NCBI GenBank assembly: GCA_964639225.1
Contig: CAZXCK010000014.1
Location: 1 to 58,076 of the forward strand
Direction of reading: 5' to 3'
Length of the DNA: 58,076 nt
Source: CAZXCK01 sp964639225
GTDB taxonomy: Bacteria; Chloroflexota; Anaerolineae; Aggregatilineales; Phototrophicaceae
Shown: positions 49,228-58,076 of the stretch, in pieces
Layout of the letters: each line of letters begins with the position of its first letter
Position numbering within the stretch: position 1 is the first letter of the stretch
Notes under the pieces: model-generated
Told to the model about the DNA's origin: nothing
Databases searched by the model: none
What the model saw: the letters and a program-made list of their open reading frames with translations, nothing else
Translations under genes and position numbers: made by a program

Positions 49228-50767
49228 CATAGCATCGTTCGACACAGACAAGCTGCTCGAGTTCCAGCACATGCTTGCTCACGACTCAAGCATGTTTGCT
49301 CGTGTTGTGATGGGGCACATAGTCACTACCATGCCGGATCACCATAAGCGCATGTATCGCCTTTATGATGCCACGACCGGGGCAAACAGATCTCTCGATA
49401 ACGTCGCGATGGTTATGTTCCGCAAGGCAGCCAAGTCGACGACGAAAACCATCAAGACACTGCATGATATTTGTCATGCACACGAACCGATGGTGCTGTT
49501 TTTGTCCGAGGCCGAAGACCAGTCCATTAGAGACCTTGTTTCTCTGCAAGATGAAATAGAGTCGAACGAGATGCTGCGCACACTGTATGGCGATCTCAAG
49601 GGACATCGGACGTGGAGCAAGACGGAGTCTGAGTTCGCGAACGGCGTGTACGTTGCTGCCAAGGGATGGCGGTCGAAAGTCCGTGGCATCAAATGGAAAG
49701 CTCAGCGTCCGACCAAGATGTGGCTTGACGACTTCGAGGGCGAGGGAAACTCAAAGACCGATCAGGCACGTGCTGATGTTCGGCAGTGGATCAAGGCACA
49801 GGTGATGCCAGCCGGTGGCCAAGACCCTGCTTTGATATTCCTCGGCACGATAGTGCATCCCGATGCGTATCTCGCGCGATCGAAGAACTTGAGTATATTC
49901 AAGCCGCCTCGCGGCGCGTTCATGCAGATTGATATATCGAGCAGCAAAGACGGGAAGGATATTCCCGCATGGCCCGAATTCTATCCAATGGATTGGATAT
50001 GGCGCGAGAAAAAGAAATACGAAGAGGATGGTGACCTCTCGCTTTTTTATCAGGAATATTACAATATTCCTGCCGAAGAGTCTCAGCCGAAGTTCAACAT
50101 GGAAGCTATCGAGAGTATATCAGGCTGCTCGTTCGAGAAGTATGGGCCGTTGACATTTCTCAGTGACGGCCAAAAGAAGTTTCCGATCAATACATTTATT
50201 GGAGTCGACCCAGCCTCGACTGATAATGCCAGATCGGACAGGACGGTCATATTTGTTCTCGGTCAATTCCCGAACGGCAATATTGTTGTTCTCGATATAT
50301 ATGCAGACAAGATTGATATGGTACAGCAGATATCAAAGATATTCGAATACGCCGACAGATATATGCCCAAGATGATGACAATCGAAACCTATGGGTACCA
50401 ACAGTCTCTGTATGACTGGGTACATGCCGAACAGGTGAAGCGCAAAACGTTCTTCCCTATTCGTGGTTTCAAGGAACGCATCGGCAAGTCGGCAAAATTC
50501 CTCGAGGGCATGGTGCCCTTGATAAACAACAGGCGTGTCGCACATCTCCATGATTGCCCGAACATCGATCTCTTCATGAAAGAGGGCAAGCATTTTTCGG
50601 GCGGGGTTCGAGACCATGATGACACTCTTGATGGCATGTTCTTGGCGCAAATCAATGCATATCCTCCGCCGAACTACAACGTCGATACGAAGATCAAGGA
50701 ATACCAAGAGCTGAACAAAGACAAGGCTCGCGATAAACGAAAGGTCGCTACATGGGCAGTCCTGTAA
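49202..50767 (+). CDS. terL: Large terminase subunit, 521 aa
   Basis: ATPase domain: deviant Walker A FRKAAKST (73-80) and Walker B MWLDDFE (173-179). Nuclease domain: IGVDPAST with Asp336, TIETYGYQ with Glu395, and DHDDTLD (471-477). It drives genome packaging into the prohead through the portal. The start may be 49202 or the ATG at 49214, both inside the preceding gene. The stop overlaps the portal start by 16 bases. Confidence 0.92.
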   Translation: MNTVMTESDIASFDTDKLLEFQHMLAHDSSMFARVVMGHIVTTMPDHHKRMYRLYDATTGANRSLDNVAMVMFRKAAKSTTKTIKTLHDICHAHEPMVLFLSEAEDQSIRDLVSLQDEIESNEMLRTLYGDLKGHRTWSKTESEFANGVYVAAKGWRSKVRGIKWKAQRPTKMWLDDFEGEGNSKTDQARADVRQWIKAQVMPAGGQDPALIFLGTIVHPDAYLARSKNLSIFKPPRGAFMQIDISSSKDGKDIPAWPEFYPMDWIWREKKKYEEDGDLSLFYQEYYNIPAEESQPKFNMEAIESISGCSFEKYGPLTFLSDGQKKFPINTFIGVDPASTDNARSDRTVIFVLGQFPNGNIVVLDIYADKIDMVQQISKIFEYADRYMPKMMTIETYGYQQSLYDWVHAEQVKRKTFFPIRGFKERIGKSAKFLEGMVPLINNRRVAHLHDCPNIDLFMKEGKHFSGGVRDHDDTLDGMFLAQINAYPPPNYNVDTKIKEYQELNKDKARDKRKVATWAVL

Positions 50768-52812
50768 AAAATCCCAACCTCAAGAAGATGAGCCCCGAAG
50801 AAACCATAAAACTGTGGCTTCGTATCTCATCGTATGAGGGTCCGGCATGGACATCGTGGCAAAAGAACTGCTCTGAGAATAGAGAGTTCTATTACGGTAA
50901 ACAATGGACTGACGACGAGATCGAGACGCTCGAAGATCGCGGCCAGTTTGTTCTCGCGATAAACAAGCTGCGCAAGAAGATCAATACTATCGTTGGATTG
51001 CTGACAGCGAATCAGCCGGTCATGAAGGCTGTGCCGGTTGGCAAAAACGACAATATAGCTGCCGAGCTGGCCAAGCGCCTACTCGATTATTTTTGGCATG
51101 GTTCGGGTGGGCTGAACCAGTTTCGACAGGCGGTCAAGCAAGGTATCGTCGATAATATCGCATACATGTTCGTCAAGAAGAACAATCGTGGCGATATTGT
51201 CTACGAAGTGCTTGATTTTGATGACGTTGTTGTCGACCCGGCATCGAAGGATAGATTTTTCCGCGATGCCAATCAGGTGTTCATCAAGAGGTACGTTTCT
51301 GTTGAATACGTCAAGAAGGTTTATGACGTGACAGATATCGTCTATGAAGTACCGACGTTGCCGGTCACGCTCAATAGCGGCCAGGATATATCGACCTTTG
51401 TGGGGAAGCTTTATTCCGACGACAAGAATTACGTCAAAGTATACGAGGGATACAAGCTCGTGCCGGAGCGCCAGCCGGATGGCAGTATGCGAAACCGTGT
51501 CCAGAAGACATTGGTTCTCGGCATCCAGCATGTGCTGATCGAGATGCTGCCTCCCGAGATTACAGAGCTCCCCGTTGTCCCTGTATTCGCCGAGGATACT
51601 CGCAATCCACACAAGCTCGGAGAAGTACAGTTCATCAAGGGGATTCAGAAGTTCATCAACAAAGCATACGGCATTGTCATCCTCAATGCTCAGCTGATGA
51701 GCAACCCGAAAATATTCCTGCGTCAAGGCGACATTCCTGATATGGATGTGTCAAAGTTCGAGGCAAACTATGCCAAACCCGGGTCGATTAATATCGTCTC
51801 CAATCACGCAGAACAGCCGATTGTCATTCAAGGGCAGCCACTGAATACGGCGTTCTTCTCGCTGTACCAGGATGCGAACTATCAGCTGGACAGCGCTACC
51901 GTCCCGAACGAGATGTCAGGGTACCAAGACAATAGTCGGCAGACGGCTACACCGCACTACCTCGAGATGCGTGAGGCCGTACTCGATTCCTTCAAAGACT
52001 TGGCGGGCAATGTCGAAGATGCCTTGTCGCAGTGCGGGAAAGTAGGGCTGCAATTCATGCGGGCATACCTCACCGATGAAAAGGTTTTGCGAATCATTGA
52101 CGAGGAGAAGCGGATCGACAGCTTGCGGATCAATCATCAGGAAGGCCTCAACTTACAAGACCCTCGATCGGTCGAGGAATATATCAGGTACAAGATAAGA
52201 CAGGGCGTGCCAGAAGAAGAAGTGCAGGCACTGATAGAACAGGCGCAGGAAGATGAAGAGATACTGAAAACAATGAATTACATTGCGAACGACGTTTCGT
52301 CTCTCGATGTCGACATACACGTCGTGCCCGGTTCGTATGCGCCGTCATATGAGATGGCTAACCTCAGACTGTCTCTCGACTTATACCGCGAGGGCATTGT
52401 CGATCCCGAAACAGTCATTGAGCATCTGCCATACGAAAACAGGGATGAAATCAAAGCAAGGTTCTCGCAGGTGCAGCAGCAAATGCGTGAGATTGAGCAT
52501 CTACAGGAAGCTGTTGAGGAGGCGGACTCGGAGATCAAGCGGCTCAGGAAGACCATCGTCGATCAGGGTATCAAGATACAGATCGGCGAGGGTGAGCGCC
52601 GCGTCGACAAGGTTGTGGCCGATGTCCGTGCCAAACAGATGATTGCAAAGAACAGGATCAACGAGCGCACCAATAGCATCATCAAAGATGTCAGGCGTGA
52701 AGTTGAGCGCGAAAAAGAGGCGCAGATCAGTCAAGGGTACGGGCAGCAAATGCCGATGTCACCCGAGGATGAGGCTGCGCGAAACATGATGATTGAACTT
52801 GGCATCCTATAA
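50752..52812 (+). CDS. Portal protein, 686 aa
   Basis: It follows terL directly. NREFYYGKQWTDDEIETL, RGQFVLAINKLRKKI, VGLLTANQPVMKAVPV and FDDVVVDPAS follow the P22-type portal pattern (xxFxxGxQW, xNxI, P.....PV, VxxDP). A long C-terminal coiled coil (about 570-660) may form the barrel. It forms the DNA gate at one capsid vertex. Confidence 0.88.
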   Translation: MGSPVKNPNLKKMSPEETIKLWLRISSYEGPAWTSWQKNCSENREFYYGKQWTDDEIETLEDRGQFVLAINKLRKKINTIVGLLTANQPVMKAVPVGKNDNIAAELAKRLLDYFWHGSGGLNQFRQAVKQGIVDNIAYMFVKKNNRGDIVYEVLDFDDVVVDPASKDRFFRDANQVFIKRYVSVEYVKKVYDVTDIVYEVPTLPVTLNSGQDISTFVGKLYSDDKNYVKVYEGYKLVPERQPDGSMRNRVQKTLVLGIQHVLIEMLPPEITELPVVPVFAEDTRNPHKLGEVQFIKGIQKFINKAYGIVILNAQLMSNPKIFLRQGDIPDMDVSKFEANYAKPGSINIVSNHAEQPIVIQGQPLNTAFFSLYQDANYQLDSATVPNEMSGYQDNSRQTATPHYLEMREAVLDSFKDLAGNVEDALSQCGKVGLQFMRAYLTDEKVLRIIDEEKRIDSLRINHQEGLNLQDPRSVEEYIRYKIRQGVPEEEVQALIEQAQEDEEILKTMNYIANDVSSLDVDIHVVPGSYAPSYEMANLRLSLDLYREGIVDPETVIEHLPYENRDEIKARFSQVQQQMREIEHLQEAVEEADSEIKRLRKTIVDQGIKIQIGEGERRVDKVVADVRAKQMIAKNRINERTNSIIKDVRREVEREKEAQISQGYGQQMPMSPEDEAARNMMIELGIL

Positions 52813-52822
52813 GGAGCGCGAG

Positions 52823-53674
52823 ATGAACATTGCAGAGCATGCAAAAACGTTTGTACCGGGACAACCGATAACAATGAAGGCTGATGACTTCACTCCGGAA
52901 CTTCAAGAAGATATTGTGAATGCATACTTCGGTGAGCGAAAAGAGCCGCCCGCTCCCGCCGTCCCGCCCGGCCACGTGGCACTGCCGGAAGATGCTGCGA
53001 GAACGCTCGATAATTTTCAGAAAGTATTCTCGTTTCCCGGTGTGGCCGAAGCGATCAACGGTGTGATAAATGGGCAGCCCGCAGGAACTTACCGGCAGGC
53101 ACCGGCGTCTACAAATCAGCCGCCTGCACCTCAGCCACAGAATAATCAGCAGGCACCGGCACCGCAACCACAACCGCCGGCAGATAATCCAAATAATAAC
53201 CAGCCCGCCGAACCGGCGAATGACAACCCGTTCTGGTGGGAGAACGACAACGCAACACAACCTCCGAGTGATACGACCGCAACGCATGATAACCCTCAGC
53301 CCAACCCGAATGCAGGGCAGGGCCAGCAACAGCCTCAACAACAGCAGCCGCAACAGCAGGATTCCGGCGTAAATTATGAAGAGGCTGTGTCTTCATTCAA
53401 CAATGAATTGGCAGCAGCAGCCATCCGCCGGGGCGTAAGCCCGCAGGAGGTCATGGACTTGTATGGCACCATGTCGCCTGACGATATGGTGGAGTTGGCG
53501 CTTGCCATTCAACAGAGCGCGGTCGGCGCGGGGGCGCAAAACGCAGCCCCTGCCGCACAGCCGCGGCATGAGACGCCAAGCATAACAGATGCACCACGGC
53601 CATCGACGGAGCCGAAGGTCACAGGTAACCGTGATGTTTTTGGCAATGCACCGGTAGATGCGTTTATGGTGTAA
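52823..53674 (+). CDS. Probable scaffolding protein, 283 aa
   Basis: AGGAG lies seven bases before ATG 52823, which I prefer to an earlier in-frame ATG inside the portal gene. The product is extremely rich in Pro, Gln, Asn and Ala (residues about 80-190), with short helices at both ends. It lies between portal and capsid, the usual place for a scaffold. Confidence 0.75.
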   Translation: MNIAEHAKTFVPGQPITMKADDFTPELQEDIVNAYFGERKEPPAPAVPPGHVALPEDAARTLDNFQKVFSFPGVAEAINGVINGQPAGTYRQAPASTNQPPAPQPQNNQQAPAPQPQPPADNPNNNQPAEPANDNPFWWENDNATQPPSDTTATHDNPQPNPNAGQGQQQPQQQQPQQQDSGVNYEEAVSSFNNELAAAAIRRGVSPQEVMDLYGTMSPDDMVELALAIQQSAVGAGAQNAAPAAQPRHETPSITDAPRPSTEPKVTGNRDVFGNAPVDAFMV

Positions 53675-53693
53675 AACATAGAGGACTACTATC

Positions 53694-55586
53694 ATGAGTT
53701 TTGTTCATGGATTTTCAGGTAGCTCGAGCACAACCGCTCAGGGGCTCGCGACTACCGGACACGACAGCGATATATTTAATGTGTCGCCCGAGAACCCGTA
53801 TCTCAACCAAACCGGCGTTGGTTCCAGCGAGGTGCAGTTGACCGATATGGGCAAATACCAGATCGATATTTTCGGCGATCTGCAATCATTCAACCCCCAA
53901 GACACGCCCTTGCTCACAATCCTGACCACGGTCGGGAAAGAAGGTATGTCCGCTCCCGAGGCAACATGGATCGATGAGTACGAAGGTCAGGCATGGGCCG
54001 ATACCAAGCTCGATGACCTTCGCGAAGCCAACAAGGTGTCTGCCGACAGCACGACCGTATATGGTGGCCGCCTCGCATGGGAAGAGGTAACCACATGGCC
54101 CTCAGTAGGAAGCGACCTTGCCCTTGGTGGCAGCGTACTCAAAGAACTCGCGCTCGAGGAAAACGCAAGCAGCGCGAAAGTTCTCAGGCTCGGATTCGAT
54201 ACCGGTTCGGATTATATCCGCGGCAAGAAATCCGAGTTCATTCGTAAGATCGCAAACCTTCTCGATATCAACGAATATGACGATAACAGTTCCGGCGAAT
54301 ATGGGTCTGACACCTCCGCTGATGCAACAACATACTATGAGTACGAGTACTCCAGCGGAACATCTCGCGCAGTCAGTATCGCCTTTGAGGATCTGGCTAT
54401 CGCCGTCGGATCGACCTCGACATACTATCAGAAGCACGAGGTAGTTGCCCGGATCGAGAAGTTCACTTACAACCTGACGCTGACAGAGTTCGCCATCGAG
54501 ATCAATTTCGATGAGTCGAATATCTGGGATATCCTTTCGAATACCGCATCGGAAAATACGGTACTCGTCGAGGAAGTCTGCACCGGTGGCTCGGCTGCGT
54601 CTCGAATTTTCGATTCCGAGATCGACGGCCATGACGGGTTTTACACCCGCATCTCTCGCCTTGCGATGATCGGGAACGTGACTGACGTGCCGAGCGGCAT
54701 TGCCGAAGGCCAAAATTTCAGCGATGGTGGCAATTATATCTTCGGGCAGGATCAGTATCGCAACCTCTCGCAGATTTTTGCCTCGAAGAAATACGGCATC
54801 ACCGGCACCCGGCAGGCAACGCAGGTTCGTTTCAAGGACGACTGGGCACAGTCTCGCCGTCGCCATCTATCAGATTACAAGCAGCGCATCACCGCTGCCA
54901 TGATGTTTGGCCGCCAGTCCATCACGTATGACAGTGAAGGAATGCCGAAGCGTACCATGTCCGGAATCTTTGATTACGAGCTTTTCCCGATCCGGTACCT
55001 CCGCAGCCCGATCCCCTCTATCCAATCCGAAACATTCCAGGGCAGCGCATTCAGCAACTGGCTCAATGACCTGGCATATGCCCTGAACAGCTTCAAGCAG
55101 AAGGGGTCGAACACTATCACGTTCCTGGCATCTCAGGATGTGATCAATCAGGTCTACAACTGGATCACCTATGTTGGCACGCTTCAAGGTAATATTTTGG
55201 GTGCCCTGAATCAGCAATCTCCACCTGCCAGCTCGGCAACCATGGGTCTCCGCGTTACAAGGTTCACCACCAATTATGGTGATGTGAGCTTTGTGCATGA
55301 GCCTGCATTGGATTACATGCCGAAGCTGTCGAAGTCGACGGAAAGCACGACAGCCGGTTCCGGTCGCGGCGGTGCTCCCTCGCATCTCTTTGCGAATGGG
55401 CTCAACCCGCGCAAGGTGCTCCTCGCTGTCGATAAGGCACACATCAAGTTCCTCACCCTCCGCGGTGACAAGATCCATGGCAACATTCAGGATCCGGGAC
55501 AGGATGCGTTCCTCGAGGCGATGCGTGGCGAACACTCGATGAAGCTGAGGTTCCCGTGCAACCATGCCGTAGTCGACGTATCGTAA
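53694..55586 (+). CDS. Major capsid protein, 630 aa
   Basis: Follows the scaffold and precedes a hairpin, as expected of a strongly expressed capsid gene. The segment SFNPQDTPLLTILTTVG followed by WIDEYEG resembles the start of SU10/HK97-like capsid proteins (xxTPLLxxL, EWxxD). The rest alternates strands and helices with no membrane segment. It is long for a capsid protein, so an inserted domain or decoration-like lobe is likely (about residues 180-270, Tyr/Ser-rich). Confidence 0.8.
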   Translation: MSFVHGFSGSSSTTAQGLATTGHDSDIFNVSPENPYLNQTGVGSSEVQLTDMGKYQIDIFGDLQSFNPQDTPLLTILTTVGKEGMSAPEATWIDEYEGQAWADTKLDDLREANKVSADSTTVYGGRLAWEEVTTWPSVGSDLALGGSVLKELALEENASSAKVLRLGFDTGSDYIRGKKSEFIRKIANLLDINEYDDNSSGEYGSDTSADATTYYEYEYSSGTSRAVSIAFEDLAIAVGSTSTYYQKHEVVARIEKFTYNLTLTEFAIEINFDESNIWDILSNTASENTVLVEEVCTGGSAASRIFDSEIDGHDGFYTRISRLAMIGNVTDVPSGIAEGQNFSDGGNYIFGQDQYRNLSQIFASKKYGITGTRQATQVRFKDDWAQSRRRHLSDYKQRITAAMMFGRQSITYDSEGMPKRTMSGIFDYELFPIRYLRSPIPSIQSETFQGSAFSNWLNDLAYALNSFKQKGSNTITFLASQDVINQVYNWITYVGTLQGNILGALNQQSPPASSATMGLRVTRFTTNYGDVSFVHEPALDYMPKLSKSTESTTAGSGRGGAPSHLFANGLNPRKVLLAVDKAHIKFLTLRGDKIHGNIQDPGQDAFLEAMRGEHSMKLRFPCNHAVVDVS

Positions 55587-55597
55587 CCGTAACACAT

Positions 55598-55625
55598 GGG
55601 GCGGCCCGAAAGCCGCCCCTCTCAT
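55598..55625 (+). terminator. Hairpin after the capsid gene
   Basis: GGGGCGGC (55598-55605) pairs perfectly with GCCGCCCC (55612-55619), loop CCGAAA, followed by TCTCAT. The T run is weak, so it probably reduces rather than ends transcription, or protects the 3' end of capsid mRNA. Confidence 0.7.
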
Positions 55626-55639
55626 AAAAGGATGCCATC

Positions 55640-56107
55640 ATGAAAGAACCCATGAAGATATCTCTCGGTCGCCAGGATTCTCGCCTGATGACAATTACTT
55701 TTCCGTCCGAGAAGCGGATCAGCCTGACACACCAGAGCCACTACGTGACCGAGGATCAGGATGAAATTGATTTCGCCTCACGGCTCAAAGGCGTCACGGT
55801 AACGAAGCTGAACGACAAGGAGTTCAGGGCATACATTACGAATCGTGTCGATACCAGTGTATACAACGAGGCCATGTCAAACGATGAGGCCGATGAGTTC
55901 AGGTGGGTAGCAGACCGCGAAGAACTTATACTCAAGACGCTTCAGGATATTGGCTGGGTCGGATTTCGTAAGGGCAAAAACTATGAAGAGCAGCGGGCGG
56001 CGTTTCTGGCAAAATGTGCCGAAGAAAAAGATGCTGACATCGAGCCTGCCGAAGATGAGCCTGCCGAAGATGAGCCTGTCGAGGATGATGAGAACGGAGA
56101 TGAGTAA
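55640..56107 (+). CDS. Hypothetical virion protein with acidic repeat tail, 155 aa
   Basis: AAAGGA lies seven bases before the ATG. It is a soluble charged protein, and the C-terminus carries three PAEDE/PVEDD repeats and ends in ENGDE. The position after the capsid gene suggests a decoration or head-completion role. No family recognised. Confidence 0.75.
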   Translation: MKEPMKISLGRQDSRLMTITFPSEKRISLTHQSHYVTEDQDEIDFASRLKGVTVTKLNDKEFRAYITNRVDTSVYNEAMSNDEADEFRWVADREELILKTLQDIGWVGFRKGKNYEEQRAAFLAKCAEEKDADIEPAEDEPAEDEPVEDDENGDE

Positions 56108-56979
56108 TGGCTACATACACATCTGATCTTTATAGCCTTGTACAGCAGGGTCGCACAAAACTGCCAAATAAATTTGTTGTTGTGTATCGCTGTCGAACAG
56201 GCACGTCGACTGCAACAATACAATTCAAGGGGTTGACCGGTGCCAGCGCAACACCCGTAAACTTGACCAGTGCCGTGGCGCTTGATACTCACGATGCTGC
56301 GCATCCGGTTCGCAGCTCTGTCGAATATGGCGTCCCTGTAATTGACAGCAATATAAACAATGTTGTTTCATTTTATTATGTTGTTGAAAATATAGAGGAT
56401 CTCGATGAGCTCCCATATATAACGGTTCAGAGTACCTTAGTGCAATCTATTACGGAGGTCGCTTCAGCCGCGGACTACGCAGCCGCTATCGGAGGCTACA
56501 ATACAGAAGTTCCACTTCGTTATGAGCCGCCATCCAACCTTATTTTTCAGGGGAAAAAACAGGTAATAGATAAGCTTATATTTCACCACAGAAACGTGGA
56601 TGACTCTGACGCCCCAGGAGTTATTGTTGTCGGATATAACAACAACCATCCGACATTTTTGATATCAAACGACACAGGTGACGATGGAGCCAGTTTGGGC
56701 GATTACGGGTGGGGGCAGGCGCTCGAGGCAATCAATGATTACGATGCTGGTGATGCCGTTTATAGTGGAACGTATCCCGGCGGAACAGATGACATGTTTT
56801 CCTACCACACTCCAGTATCTCTTTTGCAGCCCACATCGTCGCCATATATCTGCTCGACAACCTTGAGCGCGACTTTCGTTCCGTGCGAGGCGTACAAGAT
56901 ATTTGTTTATGGTCTCGATCATCTCAATACCATTTATGGCATTGATGTTGTATTCAAGCATGCTGTTCCTTTAACGTAG
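56107..56979 (+). CDS. Hypothetical virion protein, 290 aa
   Basis: The start overlaps the previous stop (TAATG). A beta-rich sequence with many Val, Tyr, Asn and Asp and three Cys suggests a head decoration or connector protein. No family recognised. Confidence 0.75.
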   Translation: MATYTSDLYSLVQQGRTKLPNKFVVVYRCRTGTSTATIQFKGLTGASATPVNLTSAVALDTHDAAHPVRSSVEYGVPVIDSNINNVVSFYYVVENIEDLDELPYITVQSTLVQSITEVASAADYAAAIGGYNTEVPLRYEPPSNLIFQGKKQVIDKLIFHHRNVDDSDAPGVIVVGYNNNHPTFLISNDTGDDGASLGDYGWGQALEAINDYDAGDAVYSGTYPGGTDDMFSYHTPVSLLQPTSSPYICSTTLSATFVPCEAYKIFVYGLDHLNTIYGIDVVFKHAVPLT

Positions 56980-56987
56980 GATATATC

Positions 56988-57692
56988 ATGACACTCGCCG
57001 AGCTATATGACATGAACAGCAAACTTGACGCCGACTATCTTCAAGCGGCCTATGAGTCTGTTGTAAACAAGATGCGTCTACATGCTCAGGCATTCCCCGT
57101 GAAGCTCACCGGCGCATGCCGTATCGACGGGTTTGAGCACAAGGCTGAGCTCTTGAATACCAGCGAGATTGCGTTCAAGCATATAGCTACCATTGATGGT
57201 GTTACGCTTACGACATCGATGACCGATGAGTACTCTCTGTCGACTCTTGTTATCGGCAATGAAGCGGGAGACGGGTTCGGGTTCACCGACTTCGATGACA
57301 TGAACAAAGGGTTTGAAACTACCCCCGAGATATACTGGTCAGGATCCGACATCGTGTGCACCAACCTCGATGAATGTTTCTTTTGGATTACCGGATACGC
57401 ATATCCGTATTTCGTGAATGCCGGTGATCCATATGAGAACATCAGCTCATACTCCATCGAGAGCATGGCCACGAGCCACGGAGAGGACGGATTGACCGTC
57501 GACCCTGTGTTGACCTACCCCGTGGTGTTTCAGGCGCTCTCAAGCTGGTTTCTGAATCAAAACGATATTATGACGGCGAGCCAGTACGATGAGATGACAG
57601 TCAAGGTTATCGAGATTTACAACAAGAATCCCGACTGGTTTGTCGCTGACATTGAAGAGGCATACGCCCAAATAGAAGGGCTGACCCTATGA
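56988..57692 (+). CDS. Hypothetical connector-type virion protein, 234 aa
   Basis: Helical N-terminus (MTLAELYDMNSKLDADYLQA), strand-rich middle with several aromatic residues and two Cys (CTNLDECFFW), and helical C-terminus. The stop overlaps the next start by four bases. It is probably part of the head-tail interface. No family recognised. Confidence 0.75.
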   Translation: MTLAELYDMNSKLDADYLQAAYESVVNKMRLHAQAFPVKLTGACRIDGFEHKAELLNTSEIAFKHIATIDGVTLTTSMTDEYSLSTLVIGNEAGDGFGFTDFDDMNKGFETTPEIYWSGSDIVCTNLDECFFWITGYAYPYFVNAGDPYENISSYSIESMATSHGEDGLTVDPVLTYPVVFQALSSWFLNQNDIMTASQYDEMTVKVIEIYNKNPDWFVADIEEAYAQIEGLTL

Positions 57693-58076
57693 TCGACAGC
57701 ACATTGACTGCTCTCGGCTTCAGTGCCGCTGACATAACATGGATCGAAGATGATGTTGCCGAGAACGTGAATAGCGCATACCTCAAGGAAAAGCGTATTG
57801 CATATTACACGGTAACCCCTGCCGCCGAGGATTCGGAGGATGGCAACTATACATACATCGACCTTGCGACGATGCACCCGTCTCACATACTGAATGGTGT
57901 GCCGACAAAGTCTCCCGATCTCGATGTGACTATCGCGCTTGAGACATCGCTTGCGACCGAAGTAACGGATTCGGCAGATGTAGAAGACACCTTTATGTAT
58001 GGCCGCCATGGGTTTGGGATACTTGTCGAGAACAGTGATGATGCTTACACGATCAAAACAATCATTGCCGACCATG
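57689..58076 (+). CDS. 5' part of the structural protein that wraps to 1-252
   Basis: The ATG overlaps the preceding TGA. The frame runs off the end and continues at base 56 of the window, giving 194 residues in all. Acidic, no membrane segment. See the entry at 1-252. Confidence 0.85.
   Translation, partial: MIDSTLTALGFSAADITWIEDDVAENVNSAYLKEKRIAYYTVTPAAEDSEDGNYTYIDLATMHPSHILNGVPTKSPDLDVTIALETSLATEVTDSADVEDTFMYGRHGFGILVENSDDAYTIKTIIADH
58022..58076. repeat. 55-bp terminal direct repeat, right copy
   Basis: Exact copy of bases 1-55. Removing one copy gives a 58,021-base circle. Confidence 0.95.

Noticed and set aside
1..58076. tRNA or rRNA genes
   Set aside because: No cloverleaf-like segment with a T-loop was noticed in the gene-free intervals. 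A covariance search was not possible.

Overview
The window is best read as the complete genome of a tailed double-stranded DNA phage, opened at an arbitrary point. Bases 1-55 are repeated exactly at 58022-58076, and one reading frame continues across that joint (57689 to the end, then 1-252), so the unit is a 58,021-base circle or a circularly permuted molecule. A terminase, a portal, a scaffold-like protein, a capsid protein, a run of connector-sized proteins and a set of very large ejection-type proteins are present. No tape measure, sheath or tail-tube gene is seen, so the layout suggests a short-tailed (podovirus-like) virion. Strong Shine-Dalgarno sites precede most genes, and there are two lipoproteins and many Sec-type signal peptides, so the host is probably a Gram-negative bacterium using ordinary SD-led translation. 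I cannot name the host.

There are two opposed transcription arms. The rightward (late) arm starts at a sigma70-like promoter at 40884-40912. It runs GroES-like co-chaperonin, amidase, holin candidate, eight consecutive genes whose products begin with a signal peptide or hydrophobic anchor (42059-47948), RuvC-like nuclease, terminase, portal, scaffold, capsid and connector proteins. It crosses the joint into a 1169-residue tail protein with decapeptide repeats, ejection proteins, a 2859-residue protein with the catalytic signature of a two-barrel RNA polymerase (7946-16525), a 1008-residue ejection protein and small membrane or lysis-type genes, and ends near 21290. A lipoprotein gene with its own promoter lies on the opposite strand inside this arm (4967-5404).

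The leftward (early) arm runs from 40675 down to a clear terminator at 21288-21321. It holds a Phd/YefM-like antitoxin without a toxin, many small genes (several under 60 codons), an AT-rich control zone (37.7-39.0 kb), an LPP20-like lipoprotein, an ATPase, a Bro-N/ORF6C antirepressor, a LexA-like winged-helix protein, a Rad52-like annealing protein, SSB, a primase-helicase, a tyrosine recombinase with an excisionase-like HTH protein, a MoxR/CobS-like AAA ATPase with a partner, and a series of small acidic proteins. Genes are packed so that each ribosome-binding site lies inside the end of the preceding gene.

Working model (inference): the large polymerase is carried in the virion and enters the cell with the DNA, as in crAss-like phages, and could transcribe the early arm. 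The primase-helicase, SSB and annealing protein replicate the genome with host polymerase. The recombinase, HTH protein and antirepressor suggest a temperate ancestry. Host-type promoters serve the lipoprotein gene, a small RNA candidate (about 37840-37930) and the start of the late arm. The main points for a second look are the two-barrel RNA polymerase, the run of exported proteins ending in an S74 fibre, a helically phased repeat array inside the primase-helicase gene, and the small RNA candidate.
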